From Actinoplanes sichuanensis (lineage in GTDB: Bacteria; Actinomycetota; Actinomycetes; Mycobacteriales; Micromonosporaceae), in NCBI RefSeq assembly GCF_033097365.1, contig NZ_AP028461.1, positions 2,294,001 through 2,358,000 on the forward strand: 64,000 nt of DNA, written 5' to 3'. Position numbers and translations under genes: made by a program. Each line of letters begins with the position of its first letter. The first letter of the stretch is position 1. Below the pieces are notes generated by a model. That model worked only from the letters and a program-made list of their open reading frames with translations. It was not told the DNA's origin and ran no database searches. This document shows positions 8,910 through 16,589 of this stretch, piece by piece.

Positions 8910-9683
8910 TCATCGGATTCCGAGCATCATGGGCTGGAAGAAGCCGGTCTCGGTGGTGGTCGCCCAGCGGACGTCCGTCATCTCGGCGGCTTGCGCCAGG
9001 TCGGACAGCTCGGATCGGGTCCACGCCCGGTAGGTCGCCGTCCTGGATGTCGCACTCCACTGGCCCGGTGACGTCTCAACGACCTGTAGATGGGTCAGGT
9101 CGTAGACAGGGGAGTCCGGATGCCAGTCCCAGAGTTGGGTGGTCACCACACGCCGATCGGGGGCGCCGCCGCGCTGGACGGGTGCGGTCACCGGCCGGTC
9201 GACGACGATGGTGTCGTAGTCGCGGGTGGTCACCAGGATCACGGCGCCGGGGCGGGCGACTCGCCGCATCTCGCGTAGCGCTCGCAGCACGTCCTCGTCG
9301 GTGAGCAGGTGCGGAAGGGCGTTGTCGGCGCAGACGACGGCGTCGAAGGTCTCGTCCGGGTGGGGCAGGTGGCGCATGTCGGATGCCACGAGGTCAGCGG
9401 TCAGGCCGCGGGCCTCGCACTCGGCGGCGGCGCGGGCCACCGCGGCCGGACTGAGATCACAGCCCGACATCTCGCAGCCGAGGGCGGCCAACCCGATGAG
9501 CTGGGTGCCGATGCCGCAGGCACAGTCGAGCACCCGCAGCGGGCCGGCGCCGCGTGTCCGCCGGATGACCCGCTCCAGAGCCTTGGACTGACGGGCGATG
9601 GCGCCCTCCCAGTCGCCGTAGATCAGGTCGTAAGTGGCGGCCAGGTCGTCGTAGAAGGCGCGGGTGTCGTGGGCGGCGCCCAT
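8910..9683 (-). CDS. Class I SAM-dependent methyltransferase
   Basis: 257 residues from an ATG that overlaps the stop of the upstream NTF2-like gene (ATGA). Motif I is VLDCACGIGTQLIGLA, followed by the acidic strand end SGCDLSPAAVARA, SDMRHLP (motif II region) and FDAVVCADNALPHL (motif IV). This is the Methyltransf_11/25 type, and the substrate is not evident. It is the second gene of a unit whose promoter lies in the 10112-10158 inverted repeat shared with a TetR regulator, so it is probably repressed by that regulator. Confidence 0.85.
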   Translation of the reverse strand: MGAAHDTRAFYDDLAATYDLIYGDWEGAIARQSKALERVIRRTRGAGPLRVLDCACGIGTQLIGLAALGCEMSGCDLSPAAVARAAAECEARGLTADLVASDMRHLPHPDETFDAVVCADNALPHLLTDEDVLRALREMRRVARPGAVILVTTRDYDTIVVDRPVTAPVQRGGAPDRRVVTTQLWDWHPDSPVYDLTHLQVVETSPGQWSATSRTATYRAWTRSELSDLAQAAEMTDVRWATTTETGFFQPMMLGIR

Positions 9684-10090
9684 CAGGCACCGAGTGACGA
9701 CAGGAATCGTTGCAAGTCCCAATACCCGCGCATCGAGGTGATCCGGCCGTCGGCGCCGACCCGGTAGACGAAGACGCCGTCGTAGGTCGTGACGAGCCCG
9801 TGCGGGAACCGGGTGGTGACCGTGGCGATGACCGCGGCCTCGCTGCCCGTGGCGTGCACCGCGGCGACGTCGAACCGGATCTGTTGCGGCGCGACGGCCT
9901 GCTCCCAGAAACGGCCGAGCCCACCGTGACCCCGGATCCCGTCGCCCGCCGGATCCAGTGGTGAGCCACCGACCGGATCATGCAGCACCGCGTCGTCGGC
10001 GTAACAGGCCAGCCAGGCGTCACGGTCGCCGGCGGTGACGGCGGCCATCGCCGCGCGGGCGGCGGCCTCTGCGGGATGAGAGTCACTCAT
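9683..10090 (-). CDS. NTF2-like / SnoaL-type protein
   Basis: 135 residues with the cone-shaped NTF2-like fold signature: an N-terminal helix pair (ARAAMAAVTAGDRDAWLACYADDAVLHDP), GIRGHGGLGRFWEQ, and terminal strands (VTTYDGVFVYRVGADGRITSMRGYWD). Members are small cyclases, isomerases or binding proteins; the ligand is unknown. The ATG has GGAGGA just upstream (10099-10094, minus strand). It is first in an operon with the methyltransferase and divergent from tetR. Confidence 0.8.
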   Translation of the reverse strand: MSDSHPAEAAARAAMAAVTAGDRDAWLACYADDAVLHDPVGGSPLDPAGDGIRGHGGLGRFWEQAVAPQQIRFDVAAVHATGSEAAVIATVTTRFPHGLVTTYDGVFVYRVGADGRITSMRGYWDLQRFLSSLGA

Positions 10091-10111
10091 CGATCCTCCA
10101 AGGTGGAGCCT

Positions 10112-10158
10112 TGCTTGACACGTGTAAAGCTAGGACTAAGCTTTACACGTGTCAAGCA
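10112..10158. promoter_or_regulatory. 47-bp perfect inverted repeat: two divergent promoters with two TetR operators
   Basis: The left arm TGCTTGACACGTGTAAAGC (10112-10130) and right arm GCTTTACACGTGTCAAGCA (10140-10158) are exact reverse complements separated by 9 nt. Each arm has its own inner palindrome ACACGTGT. Plus promoter: TTGACA 10115-10120, 16-nt spacer, TAAGCT 10137-10142. Minus promoter: TTGACA 10155-10150, 17-nt spacer, TAGCTT 10132-10127. A TetR dimer on either arm would cover one promoter's -35 element and the other's start region. Confidence 0.85.
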
Positions 10159-10721
10159 CGCGGCTCCGCCTCCTCGAAGTCACCCGTCACCTCGTCGCGC
10201 AGCATGGCGCCGGCATCGCCATGGCCGACGTCGCCCGCGCCGCCGGCGTCTCCCGCCAGGCGGTGTATCTGCACTTCACCTCACGGGCCAGCCTTCTCGT
10301 GGCCGTCGTCCGGCAGATGGACGAGCAGGCCGGCATCCACGATCGCTGCCGGCGGGCCCTCCGCCACGACGACCCGGTCCGGGCGCTGGAGGCCTTCGTG
10401 TCGGAGTGGTTGCACTACATCGAGACGATCCATCCGGTCGCCTCGGCGCTGCTGGCGTCCCGCCGTGACGATTCAGACGCTCGCGGCGCCTGGACCGACC
10501 GCATGGATGAGTTGCGCACCGGCTTCCGCCACGCCACCGGACGCCTCGCGGCCACCGATCGCCTGCGGCCCGGTCTCGACCCGGGGGCCGCCGCCGATCT
10601 GGCCTGGACGATGACGTCGATCCCGGTGTGGGAGCAGCTGACGATCGAGTGCGGCCGACCATCCGACGACGCCCGGCGGCACCTCACCGAGGCCGTGACC
10701 CATGCGGTGGTCCGGGCATGA
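10149..10721 (+). CDS. TetR-family transcriptional regulator
   Basis: 190 residues. The N-terminal helix-turn-helix (IAMADVARAAGVSRQAVYLHFTSRASLL in pieces) is typical of TetR. The C-terminal ligand domain carries FVSEWLHYIETIHPVASALL. The only start that keeps the first helix intact is the GTG at 10149, which lies inside the operator and about 7 nt after the proposed -10 element, so the message is probably leaderless. It likely represses itself and the divergent NTF2-like/methyltransferase operon. The stop codon lies in the first copy of the 18-bp repeat. Confidence 0.9.
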   Translation: MSSTRLRLLEVTRHLVAQHGAGIAMADVARAAGVSRQAVYLHFTSRASLLVAVVRQMDEQAGIHDRCRRALRHDDPVRALEAFVSEWLHYIETIHPVASALLASRRDDSDARGAWTDRMDELRTGFRHATGRLAATDRLRPGLDPGAAADLAWTMTSIPVWEQLTIECGRPSDDARRHLTEAVTHAVVRA

Positions 10722-10788
10722 TCGAGCGATGTTCCATGATCGAGCGATGTTCCATGATCGAGCGATGTTCCATGATTGAGCCATGTTC
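10717..10788 (+). repeat. Four 18-bp tandem repeats spanning the tetR stop and the next start codon
   Basis: Copies of catgatcgagcgatgttc start at 10717, 10735 and 10753 (identical). The fourth, at 10771, has two changes. The first copy contains the tetR TGA and the last contains the ATG (10783) of the next gene. Confidence 0.95.
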
Positions 10789-11739
10789 ACTGTGCCGTGG
10801 TCGTCGGGTGGCACCCGGGACGCTCCCACGCCCGCCTGGCCGGGGCTGCGCCTCGACGTCGCGGTCCCGCGCGTTCCGGGGCTCCGGGTGGAGGCCACCG
10901 GCGGGCGGCGGCTGTTGATCCGCCAGGGCGCAGAGGTGGTTCTGCTGGCCCGCCAGCGCCGTCGGCATCGTGGCGTCCACTACCTGCGGACCGGGGCGTT
11001 CTCGTCGCCGCTTCCCCCGATCACGGCGGCCGACGCCCGTCGGGTCGGGCAGTGCGATGACGCGGCCTGGCCGGGCCGGTGGACACACCGGTTCGCCCGG
11101 TGGCTGTGCGAGGACGTTGCGGGCCCGCTGCACGACGGCGAGTGGATGCTCGCCTGGGGCATGCCCCGGTGGAGCGTGCCCGCCTACTGGCAACGCGTGC
11201 CCGAGGTGGACCCGGATCTCGGGCACATCACCTGGTTCGGATACGGCGATCCGGTCGAGGACCAGCGGGACATCCTGCCGCTCCGCCGACTTTCACCGAT
11301 CGACGCGGACCGGGTGAAAGGGTATCGGCGGCAACATCGGGAGGGCATCCTCCCGCCCGTGCTGCTGTGGTGGGTGAGTGGCCTGGGTGTCCTGCTGGTC
11401 GTCGACGGCCACGACCGGCTCGTCGCCGCCCGGGCCGAGGGTGGTGTGCCCGATGTGATCGTGCTGGCCCGAGCCGCTGATCCCGACTTCGCGGCCTTCT
11501 ACCGCGAGACGGCGGTCCGCGGCTATGAGGAACGCGTCCGGAGTCGGCAGGACGCGCTGCCCGATCCGTTCACTGCCACCCGAATCGCGCACCTCGGCCA
11601 CAGTCTCGCCCTCGATCTCCGGACCGCCGACCGTGCCGAGGGCCGCACCCGCGCCTGGCCGATCCCCGGTGGTCCGGCCGCCTGGGACCGGCTGGCCACC
11701 GCCCTCGCTTCCGACAGCCCCCTCGTGCAGGATGGCTGA
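10783..11739 (+). CDS. Hypothetical protein with a ParB-nuclease-like VVDGHDR motif
   Basis: 318 residues, not recognised. The N-terminal half is Arg/Trp-rich (RQRRRHRGVHYLRTG, WTHRFARWLCEDVAGPL). In the centre, LLVVDGHDRLVAARAEG resembles the helix that follows the active-site region in ParB/sulfiredoxin-type domains (I/VxDGHHRxxAA), but the rest of that domain is not clear. No signal peptide or membrane segment. ATG 10783 is the only usable start in the repeat: the same-frame ATGs in copies 1-3 run into a TGA at 10777. Probably co-transcribed with tetR. Confidence 0.6.
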   Translation: MFTVPWSSGGTRDAPTPAWPGLRLDVAVPRVPGLRVEATGGRRLLIRQGAEVVLLARQRRRHRGVHYLRTGAFSSPLPPITAADARRVGQCDDAAWPGRWTHRFARWLCEDVAGPLHDGEWMLAWGMPRWSVPAYWQRVPEVDPDLGHITWFGYGDPVEDQRDILPLRRLSPIDADRVKGYRRQHREGILPPVLLWWVSGLGVLLVVDGHDRLVAARAEGGVPDVIVLARAADPDFAAFYRETAVRGYEERVRSRQDALPDPFTATRIAHLGHSLALDLRTADRAEGRTRAWPIPGGPAAWDRLATALASDSPLVQDG

Positions 11740-12117
11740 TCGGCCGGCTCGAGTTTCTGCCGCATCTTGACCGGTGGGTTGTCCGCGACCATGTTCCGGA
11801 TGGTCGGGGTCAGTGGTCGCATCTCGAGGTGGGCCGCTTCCATCCGTCGGTTGATCGGACCGCCCACTCCGACGCGTGGGTCGAGACGCTCTTTGTCGGG
11901 GTGTGGGCCGCTGTGGTTCTGCGGTGGGCCGAGGTGGTCTTGTCGGGGGCGTCGGGCGGTTGGCGGTGGGCCCGAGGTGATCGAATGGGGACGTGGGTCG
12001 GCTTGGTTCTGGTGGTGGGCCGAGATGGTCTGTCGGGGTGTGGGTTCGGTTTCGCCTGTTGGTTGATCGTTTCGGCTGGCGGTGGGACGAAGCCGGCGCC
12101 GGGCGGCGGAGTCGTGG
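11740..12117. other. 378-bp gene-free stretch with degenerate G-rich repeats
   Basis: No convincing gene. From about 11,880 to 12,060 the plus strand is GT/GG-rich and contains two related blocks sharing tgtcggggtgtggg and gtgggccgagatggtct-type segments. Open frames here (for example 11829-12131) have biased composition and no homology I recognise. It separates convergent genes. Confidence 0.5.
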
Positions 12118-13221
12118 TCAGGCGGTCGTGACCAGCACGTCGCCGTGGCCGAGGTGGAGCGCCTCGGCTGCCAGTTCGTCCGATGACACCGGGCCCGCCT
12201 CGGCGAACAGCGTGACCGCGACGCCGTCGTCGGTCGGCTCCCAGGTGCCGGCCACCCGGCCGGCGGCGACCACGACGGGTGCGATCCAGCCGGCCGCCTT
12301 GCTGATCAGGGCGCGGCGCTGCGGAGCGATGACGTCCGGATCCCTGGTGCCGGGGCCGAGCAAGAACTGGTCGAACGCGGGCAGCAGCCGTACCGGGAGC
12401 GGCGGCCCGGCGGAGGCGATGTCGTCCAGGTCGCAAGTCCGGGCGTACCGCATCTGGCCGTCGACCGAGACCTCGGTGAGCACACCGGATCGGGTGAGGC
12501 CGGCGAACCAGCTCTTCAACGACGCCTTCCGGGACGCACCGCGGATCAGCCACTGATCGAACGACTCCATCGTGGCCGGGCCGAAGGCGCCCAGGTACGC
12601 GGGAATGACCAGCTCAGCCGCCACCTCCGGGTCGGGCAGACCGGTCCAGCCGTCGATCCACGTCTCGGGGCTGGTGAATGTGACGCGGTTGCCGTCGTTC
12701 GGCCCGTTGCAGAGGTAGCCCTGCCAGGCCAGCGGTTTGAGCACGGTGCCCCACCCGGAACCGAGCAGTTCGGCCAGCGGCTCGTCACCGGTGTGCTTGA
12801 GGATCTCCGCGGTGAGCTGCTCGCGGGTGAGCACCCGGCCGGGCAGGATCTCGCGGGCGGCGTCGGTGATGGCGGTCAGTTGCGCGGTCGTGGCGAACGT
12901 CTTCTGCCACGAACCCTTCTCCCAGGTGCGGGCGGCCGCCATCAGACTGAGGTACGACGCGGCGGCACCCGCGGTGAGCAGATGCAGGGTGCCCCGCATC
13001 GCCCACACCTTGATCAGCTCCCGACGCTGCAGGGCCTCTCCGGCGGTCTCGAATGCGGGGGTCGGGAGGCGCGCTGCGATGGCCTTCTCGGCTGCTGAGG
13101 CCACCTGGGCCTGCAACCCGCACAGCCGCGAGACGATCGATGCGGCGGAGACTCCGTCCGGGCGGTCCAGAAACTGGCGCCGCATCCGCCACGCCAGCAC
13201 CTGTTCGACGGAGAACTCCAT
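12118..13221 (-). CDS. AlkZ-like winged-helix DNA glycosylase (HTH_42 family)
   Basis: 367 residues with the HTH_42 (PF06224) architecture: EQVLAWRMRRQFLDRP at the start, RLCGLQAQVASAAE, VWAMRGTLHLL, the central winged helices, and the C-terminal RRALISKAAGWIAPVVVAAGRVAGTW. The catalytic QxQ motif of AlkZ-type glycosylases is present as Gln37-Ala38-Gln39, the same numbering I recall for Streptomyces AlkZ, which unhooks azinomycin interstrand crosslinks. YcaQ types have QxD instead. It is therefore probably an active alkyl-base or crosslink repair enzyme. The ATG is separated from the stop of the upstream LLM gene by one base, the last of a three-gene operon. Confidence 0.85.
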   Translation of the reverse strand: MEFSVEQVLAWRMRRQFLDRPDGVSAASIVSRLCGLQAQVASAAEKAIAARLPTPAFETAGEALQRRELIKVWAMRGTLHLLTAGAAASYLSLMAAARTWEKGSWQKTFATTAQLTAITDAAREILPGRVLTREQLTAEILKHTGDEPLAELLGSGWGTVLKPLAWQGYLCNGPNDGNRVTFTSPETWIDGWTGLPDPEVAAELVIPAYLGAFGPATMESFDQWLIRGASRKASLKSWFAGLTRSGVLTEVSVDGQMRYARTCDLDDIASAGPPLPVRLLPAFDQFLLGPGTRDPDVIAPQRRALISKAAGWIAPVVVAAGRVAGTWEPTDDGVAVTLFAEAGPVSSDELAAEALHLGHGDVLVTTA

Positions 13222-13222
13222 G

Positions 13223-14047
13223 TCAGGCCCGGTCCACCAGGTCGTTCCCGACGGAGGCGATCAGATCGTCCACCCTGTCGTCGTCGATGCCTTCGAGTTC
13301 GATGATGAGCCGGTGCACGCCCGCGTCGGCATAGCGGCGGACGGTGTCCAGGTCGGGTGGGCTGGGCGGGGTGATGGTGATCTCCAGTTCGCCGAGGTCC
13401 GCCGGCCGCTCCTCGCGGCGAGCCGTCTCGGCCAGGGTGTCGAGTGTCCGGCTGACCTCGTCGGGCTCGAGACCCCACCCGTACCATCCGTCGCCCTGTC
13501 GGACCGCCCGCCGGTAGGCGGCGGCCGAATGACCGCCGACCACGATCGGCGGGTGGGGTTTCTGGACCGGCGACGGGTACTGGACGACGCCGGAGTACGA
13601 CACGAACCGGCCGTCGAACGAGGGCGCCGCCGACCAGAGGGCCCGCATCGCGGTCAGGTACTCGTCGGTTCGGGCGCCACGCTCGGCCAGTGTCACGCCC
13701 ATCGCGTTGAGCTCCGGCTCGACGTAGCCGGCGCCGACGGCGACGGTCAGCCGCCCGCCGGACAGCACGTCCAGCGAGGCGACCTGCTTGGCCAGTAGCA
13801 CCGGCTGGCGCTGGGGGAGCACGATCAGGCCTACCCCGAGACGGACCCGGCTGGTCACGGCCGCGAGATAGGTCAGCGCGATCATGGCTTCCAGCCGGGG
13901 CGGATTGCCTTCGCCGGAGGGAAGCGCGATGTGGTCACCCACCCACAGGGATTCGAATCCGGCGTCTTCGGCCAGCCTGGCCCGCCGAGCCAGGATCGCG
14001 GGGTCGACATTGCGGTCGCGGTGCAGCCCGTACAGCCCGAATCTCAT
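13223..14047 (-). CDS. LLM-class F420-dependent oxidoreductase
   Basis: 274 residues, a TIM-barrel luciferase-like protein: FGLYGLHRDRNVDP, AEDAGFESLWVGDHIALP, TYLAAVTSRVRLGVGLIVLPQRQPVLLAKQ (in pieces), SGGRLTVAVGAGYVEPELNAMG, and PPIVVGGHSAAAYRRAVRQGDGWYGWG. These fit the F420-binding branch common in actinobacteria. Substrate unknown. The ATG at 14047 gives the usual family start; the longer open frame upstream overlaps the preceding gene and is not needed. Operon with a DHFR-like reductase and the AlkZ-like glycosylase. Confidence 0.88.
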   Translation of the reverse strand: MRFGLYGLHRDRNVDPAILARRARLAEDAGFESLWVGDHIALPSGEGNPPRLEAMIALTYLAAVTSRVRLGVGLIVLPQRQPVLLAKQVASLDVLSGGRLTVAVGAGYVEPELNAMGVTLAERGARTDEYLTAMRALWSAAPSFDGRFVSYSGVVQYPSPVQKPHPPIVVGGHSAAAYRRAVRQGDGWYGWGLEPDEVSRTLDTLAETARREERPADLGELEITITPPSPPDLDTVRRYADAGVHRLIIELEGIDDDRVDDLIASVGNDLVDRA

Positions 14048-14061
14048 TCGATCAGCCAGCT

Positions 14062-14706
14062 CTATCGCCGGGTGAAAGTCAAGTGGGTGACGCCGCTCGG
14101 CGATGTCACCGATTCGATCGTGAACCGGCTCTCCAGGCTCTCCAGGCCGTCCCACAGGCGCACACCGCGGCCGAGCACGATCGGGACGAGAGCGACATGC
14201 ATGTGGTCGATCAGGTCGGCGGCGAGGAACTGCCGGACGGTGCTCGGGCCGCCGCCGATCCGTACGTCCAGGCCACCCGCCGCCTCCCGGGCCTGCGCGA
14301 GCACCTCGGCCGGGCTCGCGTCGACGAAGTGGAAGGTGTTGCCGCCGTCCATCTCCAGCGTCGGCCGCGGATGGTGGGTCAGCACGAACACCGGGGTGTG
14401 GAACGGCGGATTGTCGCCCCACCAGCCCTTCCACTCCTCGTCCGACCACGGCCCACGTTGCGGCCCGAACTTGTTGCGCCCCATGATCTCGGCGCCGATC
14501 CCGGGACCCCAGGCCGCGGCGTACGCGTTGTCGACCCCTTCGCTACCGGCGTCCTTGCCGTTCATCGACTGGAACGCACGGGTCGGGAAGAACCATTCCA
14601 TCAGCCGTCCACCGGCATGCCCGAACGGCGCCTCCAGACTCTGCCCGTCGCCGGTGGCGAATCCGTCGAGTGAAACCGCGAGGTTGTGTACCCGTACCTT
14701 CGACAT
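14062..14706 (-). CDS. Dihydrofolate reductase family protein (RibD C-terminal type)
   Basis: 214 residues of the RibD_C/DHFR-like fold: MSKVRVHNLAVSLDGFATG, EIMGRNKFGPQRGPW, PVFVLTHHPRP, the NADPH loop GGLDVRIGGGPSTVRQFLAADLIDHMHVALVPIVLGRGVRLWDG (in pieces). These are usually NADPH-dependent reductases of unknown substrate and not biosynthetic DHFR. First gene of the 14706-12118 operon, 14 nt before the LLM gene. Confidence 0.88.
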   Translation of the reverse strand: MSKVRVHNLAVSLDGFATGDGQSLEAPFGHAGGRLMEWFFPTRAFQSMNGKDAGSEGVDNAYAAAWGPGIGAEIMGRNKFGPQRGPWSDEEWKGWWGDNPPFHTPVFVLTHHPRPTLEMDGGNTFHFVDASPAEVLAQAREAAGGLDVRIGGGPSTVRQFLAADLIDHMHVALVPIVLGRGVRLWDGLESLESRFTIESVTSPSGVTHLTFTRR

Positions 14707-14841
14707 CCCTTGACCTTAGTTTCTTGCCGGATATCTGCGAGGTCAGCCAAGAGATATAAGTGTTTCGATATCTTGTGCGGGTGGCGCGTTCCTGTTCTTC
14801 TACGGCCAGCCATCAATCGGCCTAGACCCTAGGAACCCCCC

Positions 14842-16587
14842 ATGAGACTCAGAACGGTGACGGCAGGACCTGCCCTGGCTGTTGTCGCGGTGACGGCGCT
14901 GGTGCTCGGCACCCTGCCGGCCTCGGCGTCGACCACCGCGCGGCCCACCACCGCCGCACCGGCGGTCAGCGCCGCACTGGCTCCGCCGACGGTGAACGTC
15001 GCCAACGTCAACGCCCACCTGCAGCAGTTGCAGAACTTCGCCACCAGCAACGGCGGCAACCGGGCCACCGGCACCGCCGGGCACACCGCGACGACGACTT
15101 ATCTGCAGCAGAAACTGCAGGCCGCCGGATACACCGTCACCGTGCAGACCTGCACCACGTGCAGCGGTTCCGCGAAGAACATCATCGCCGACTGGCCGGG
15201 CGGCGACACCAACAACACCTACATGTTCGGGGCGCATTCCGACGGCGTTTCCGCCGGTCCGGGCATCAACGACGACGGATCTGGTACGGCCACCCTGCTC
15301 GAAGCCGCACTCCAGTTGGCCGCGAACAACCCGACCATGACGAACCACCTGAGGTTCGGCTGGTGGGCCGGTGAGGAGCAGGGGCTGATCGGCTCCAAGT
15401 TCTACGTCAACTCGCTGACCACCGCCCAGAAGAGCGCGATCAAGGCGTACGGCACGTTCGACATGATCGCCTCCACCAACGGCGGCTACTTCGTGACCGG
15501 CACCGACGCCGTGGCCGTGAAACTGCGCGAGTACTTCACCTCGATCAGCGTGCCGACCGAGACGTCGACCGAGTGCTGCAGCGACGACGGCTCGTTCCGG
15601 AACGCCGGAATCCCGTCGTCGATCAACTCCACCGGGGCGAGCTACACCAAGACCAGCGCCCAGGTGACCAAGTGGGGCGGCACGGCCGGGCAGGCGTACG
15701 ACCCCTGCTACCACAAGGCCTGTGACACGTACCCGTCGAACATCAACACCACGTCGCTGGGCCGATGGGCCAACGCCGAGTTGTACGCCGCCTGGACCCT
15801 CACCACGGCCACCTCGACGACGAACGACTTCTCGGTGTCGCTCAGCCCGGCCACCGGCTCGGTGAACCCCGGCTCCACGGCCACCGCCACCGTGAGCACG
15901 GCCACCACCGCCGGCAGTGCGCAGACCGTGGCGCTGACCAGCTCCGGCGCACCCAGCGGCGTCTCGGTCGGCTTCAGCCCGGCGTCGGTCACGTCCGGGG
16001 GATCGTCGACGATGACCGTCACGACCACGACGGCCGCCGCGGCGGGTTCCTACACGATCACCGTAACCGGAACGGGCTCGGTGACCCGCACCGCGTCCTA
16101 CACGCTGACCGTCAACGGGACCGGCACGTGCAGCGGGGCCGGCCAGAAGCTCGGCAACAACGGCTTCGAAACCGCCACGACCCCGTGGACCGCCACGACC
16201 GGAGTCGTCGCCGCGAACACCGGTGACGCCGCCCCGCGAACCGGCACCCGCAACGCGAAGCTCGGCGGCTACGGCTCGACCCACACCGACACGCTGTCCC
16301 AGTCGGTGACCCTGCCCACCGGGTGCGGCTCCTACACGCTGTCGTTCTACCTGAAGATCGTCACGTCGGAGACGACCACCAGCACCCAGTACGACAAGCT
16401 CACCGTCAAGGTCGGCTCGACCACCCTGGGGACCTTCTCCAACCTCAACGCCAGTGCCTACACGCTGCGGTCGTACAACCTGGCCGCCTACGCCGGGCAG
16501 ACCGTCACGCTCACCTTCACCGGGACCGAGGACTCCTCGCTGAAGACGACGTTCGCCATCGACGACACCGCACTCACCGTCGCCTGA
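14842..16587 (+). CDS. Secreted M28-family zinc aminopeptidase with C-terminal beta domains
   Basis: 581 residues. A Sec signal peptide (MRLRTVTAGPALAVVAVTALVLG, cleavage near ASA) is followed by a catalytic domain like Streptomyces griseus aminopeptidase. Metal ligands are visible: His in FGAHSDGV, Asp in GINDDGSG, Glu-Glu in WWAGEEQGL, Asp in TFDMIAS and His in PCYHKACDT. After about residue 325 comes a Ser/Thr-rich Ig-like repeat domain (SVSLSPATGSVNPGST), then a roughly 140-residue beta-sandwich with a lectin/CBM-like look (NNGFETATTPWTATTG). It probably releases N-terminal residues from extracellular peptides. Monocistronic, ending in a strong hairpin. Confidence 0.92.
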   Translation: MRLRTVTAGPALAVVAVTALVLGTLPASASTTARPTTAAPAVSAALAPPTVNVANVNAHLQQLQNFATSNGGNRATGTAGHTATTTYLQQKLQAAGYTVTVQTCTTCSGSAKNIIADWPGGDTNNTYMFGAHSDGVSAGPGINDDGSGTATLLEAALQLAANNPTMTNHLRFGWWAGEEQGLIGSKFYVNSLTTAQKSAIKAYGTFDMIASTNGGYFVTGTDAVAVKLREYFTSISVPTETSTECCSDDGSFRNAGIPSSINSTGASYTKTSAQVTKWGGTAGQAYDPCYHKACDTYPSNINTTSLGRWANAELYAAWTLTTATSTTNDFSVSLSPATGSVNPGSTATATVSTATTAGSAQTVALTSSGAPSGVSVGFSPASVTSGGSSTMTVTTTTAAAAGSYTITVTGTGSVTRTASYTLTVNGTGTCSGAGQKLGNNGFETATTPWTATTGVVAANTGDAAPRTGTRNAKLGGYGSTHTDTLSQSVTLPTGCGSYTLSFYLKIVTSETTTSTQYDKLTVKVGSTTLGTFSNLNASAYTLRSYNLAAYAGQTVTLTFTGTEDSSLKTTFAIDDTALTVA

Positions 16588-16589
16588 CG

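Noticed and set aside
7844..9304. 486-codon plus frame through the 17-bp array
   Set aside because: Open only because the 51-bp period is a multiple of three; it crosses a real gene and a repeat array and has no folded sequence.
11829..12131. 100-codon plus frame in the 11.7-12.1 kb gap
   Set aside because: Trp/Gly-biased translation of a G-rich repeat, with no ribosome binding site or similarity.
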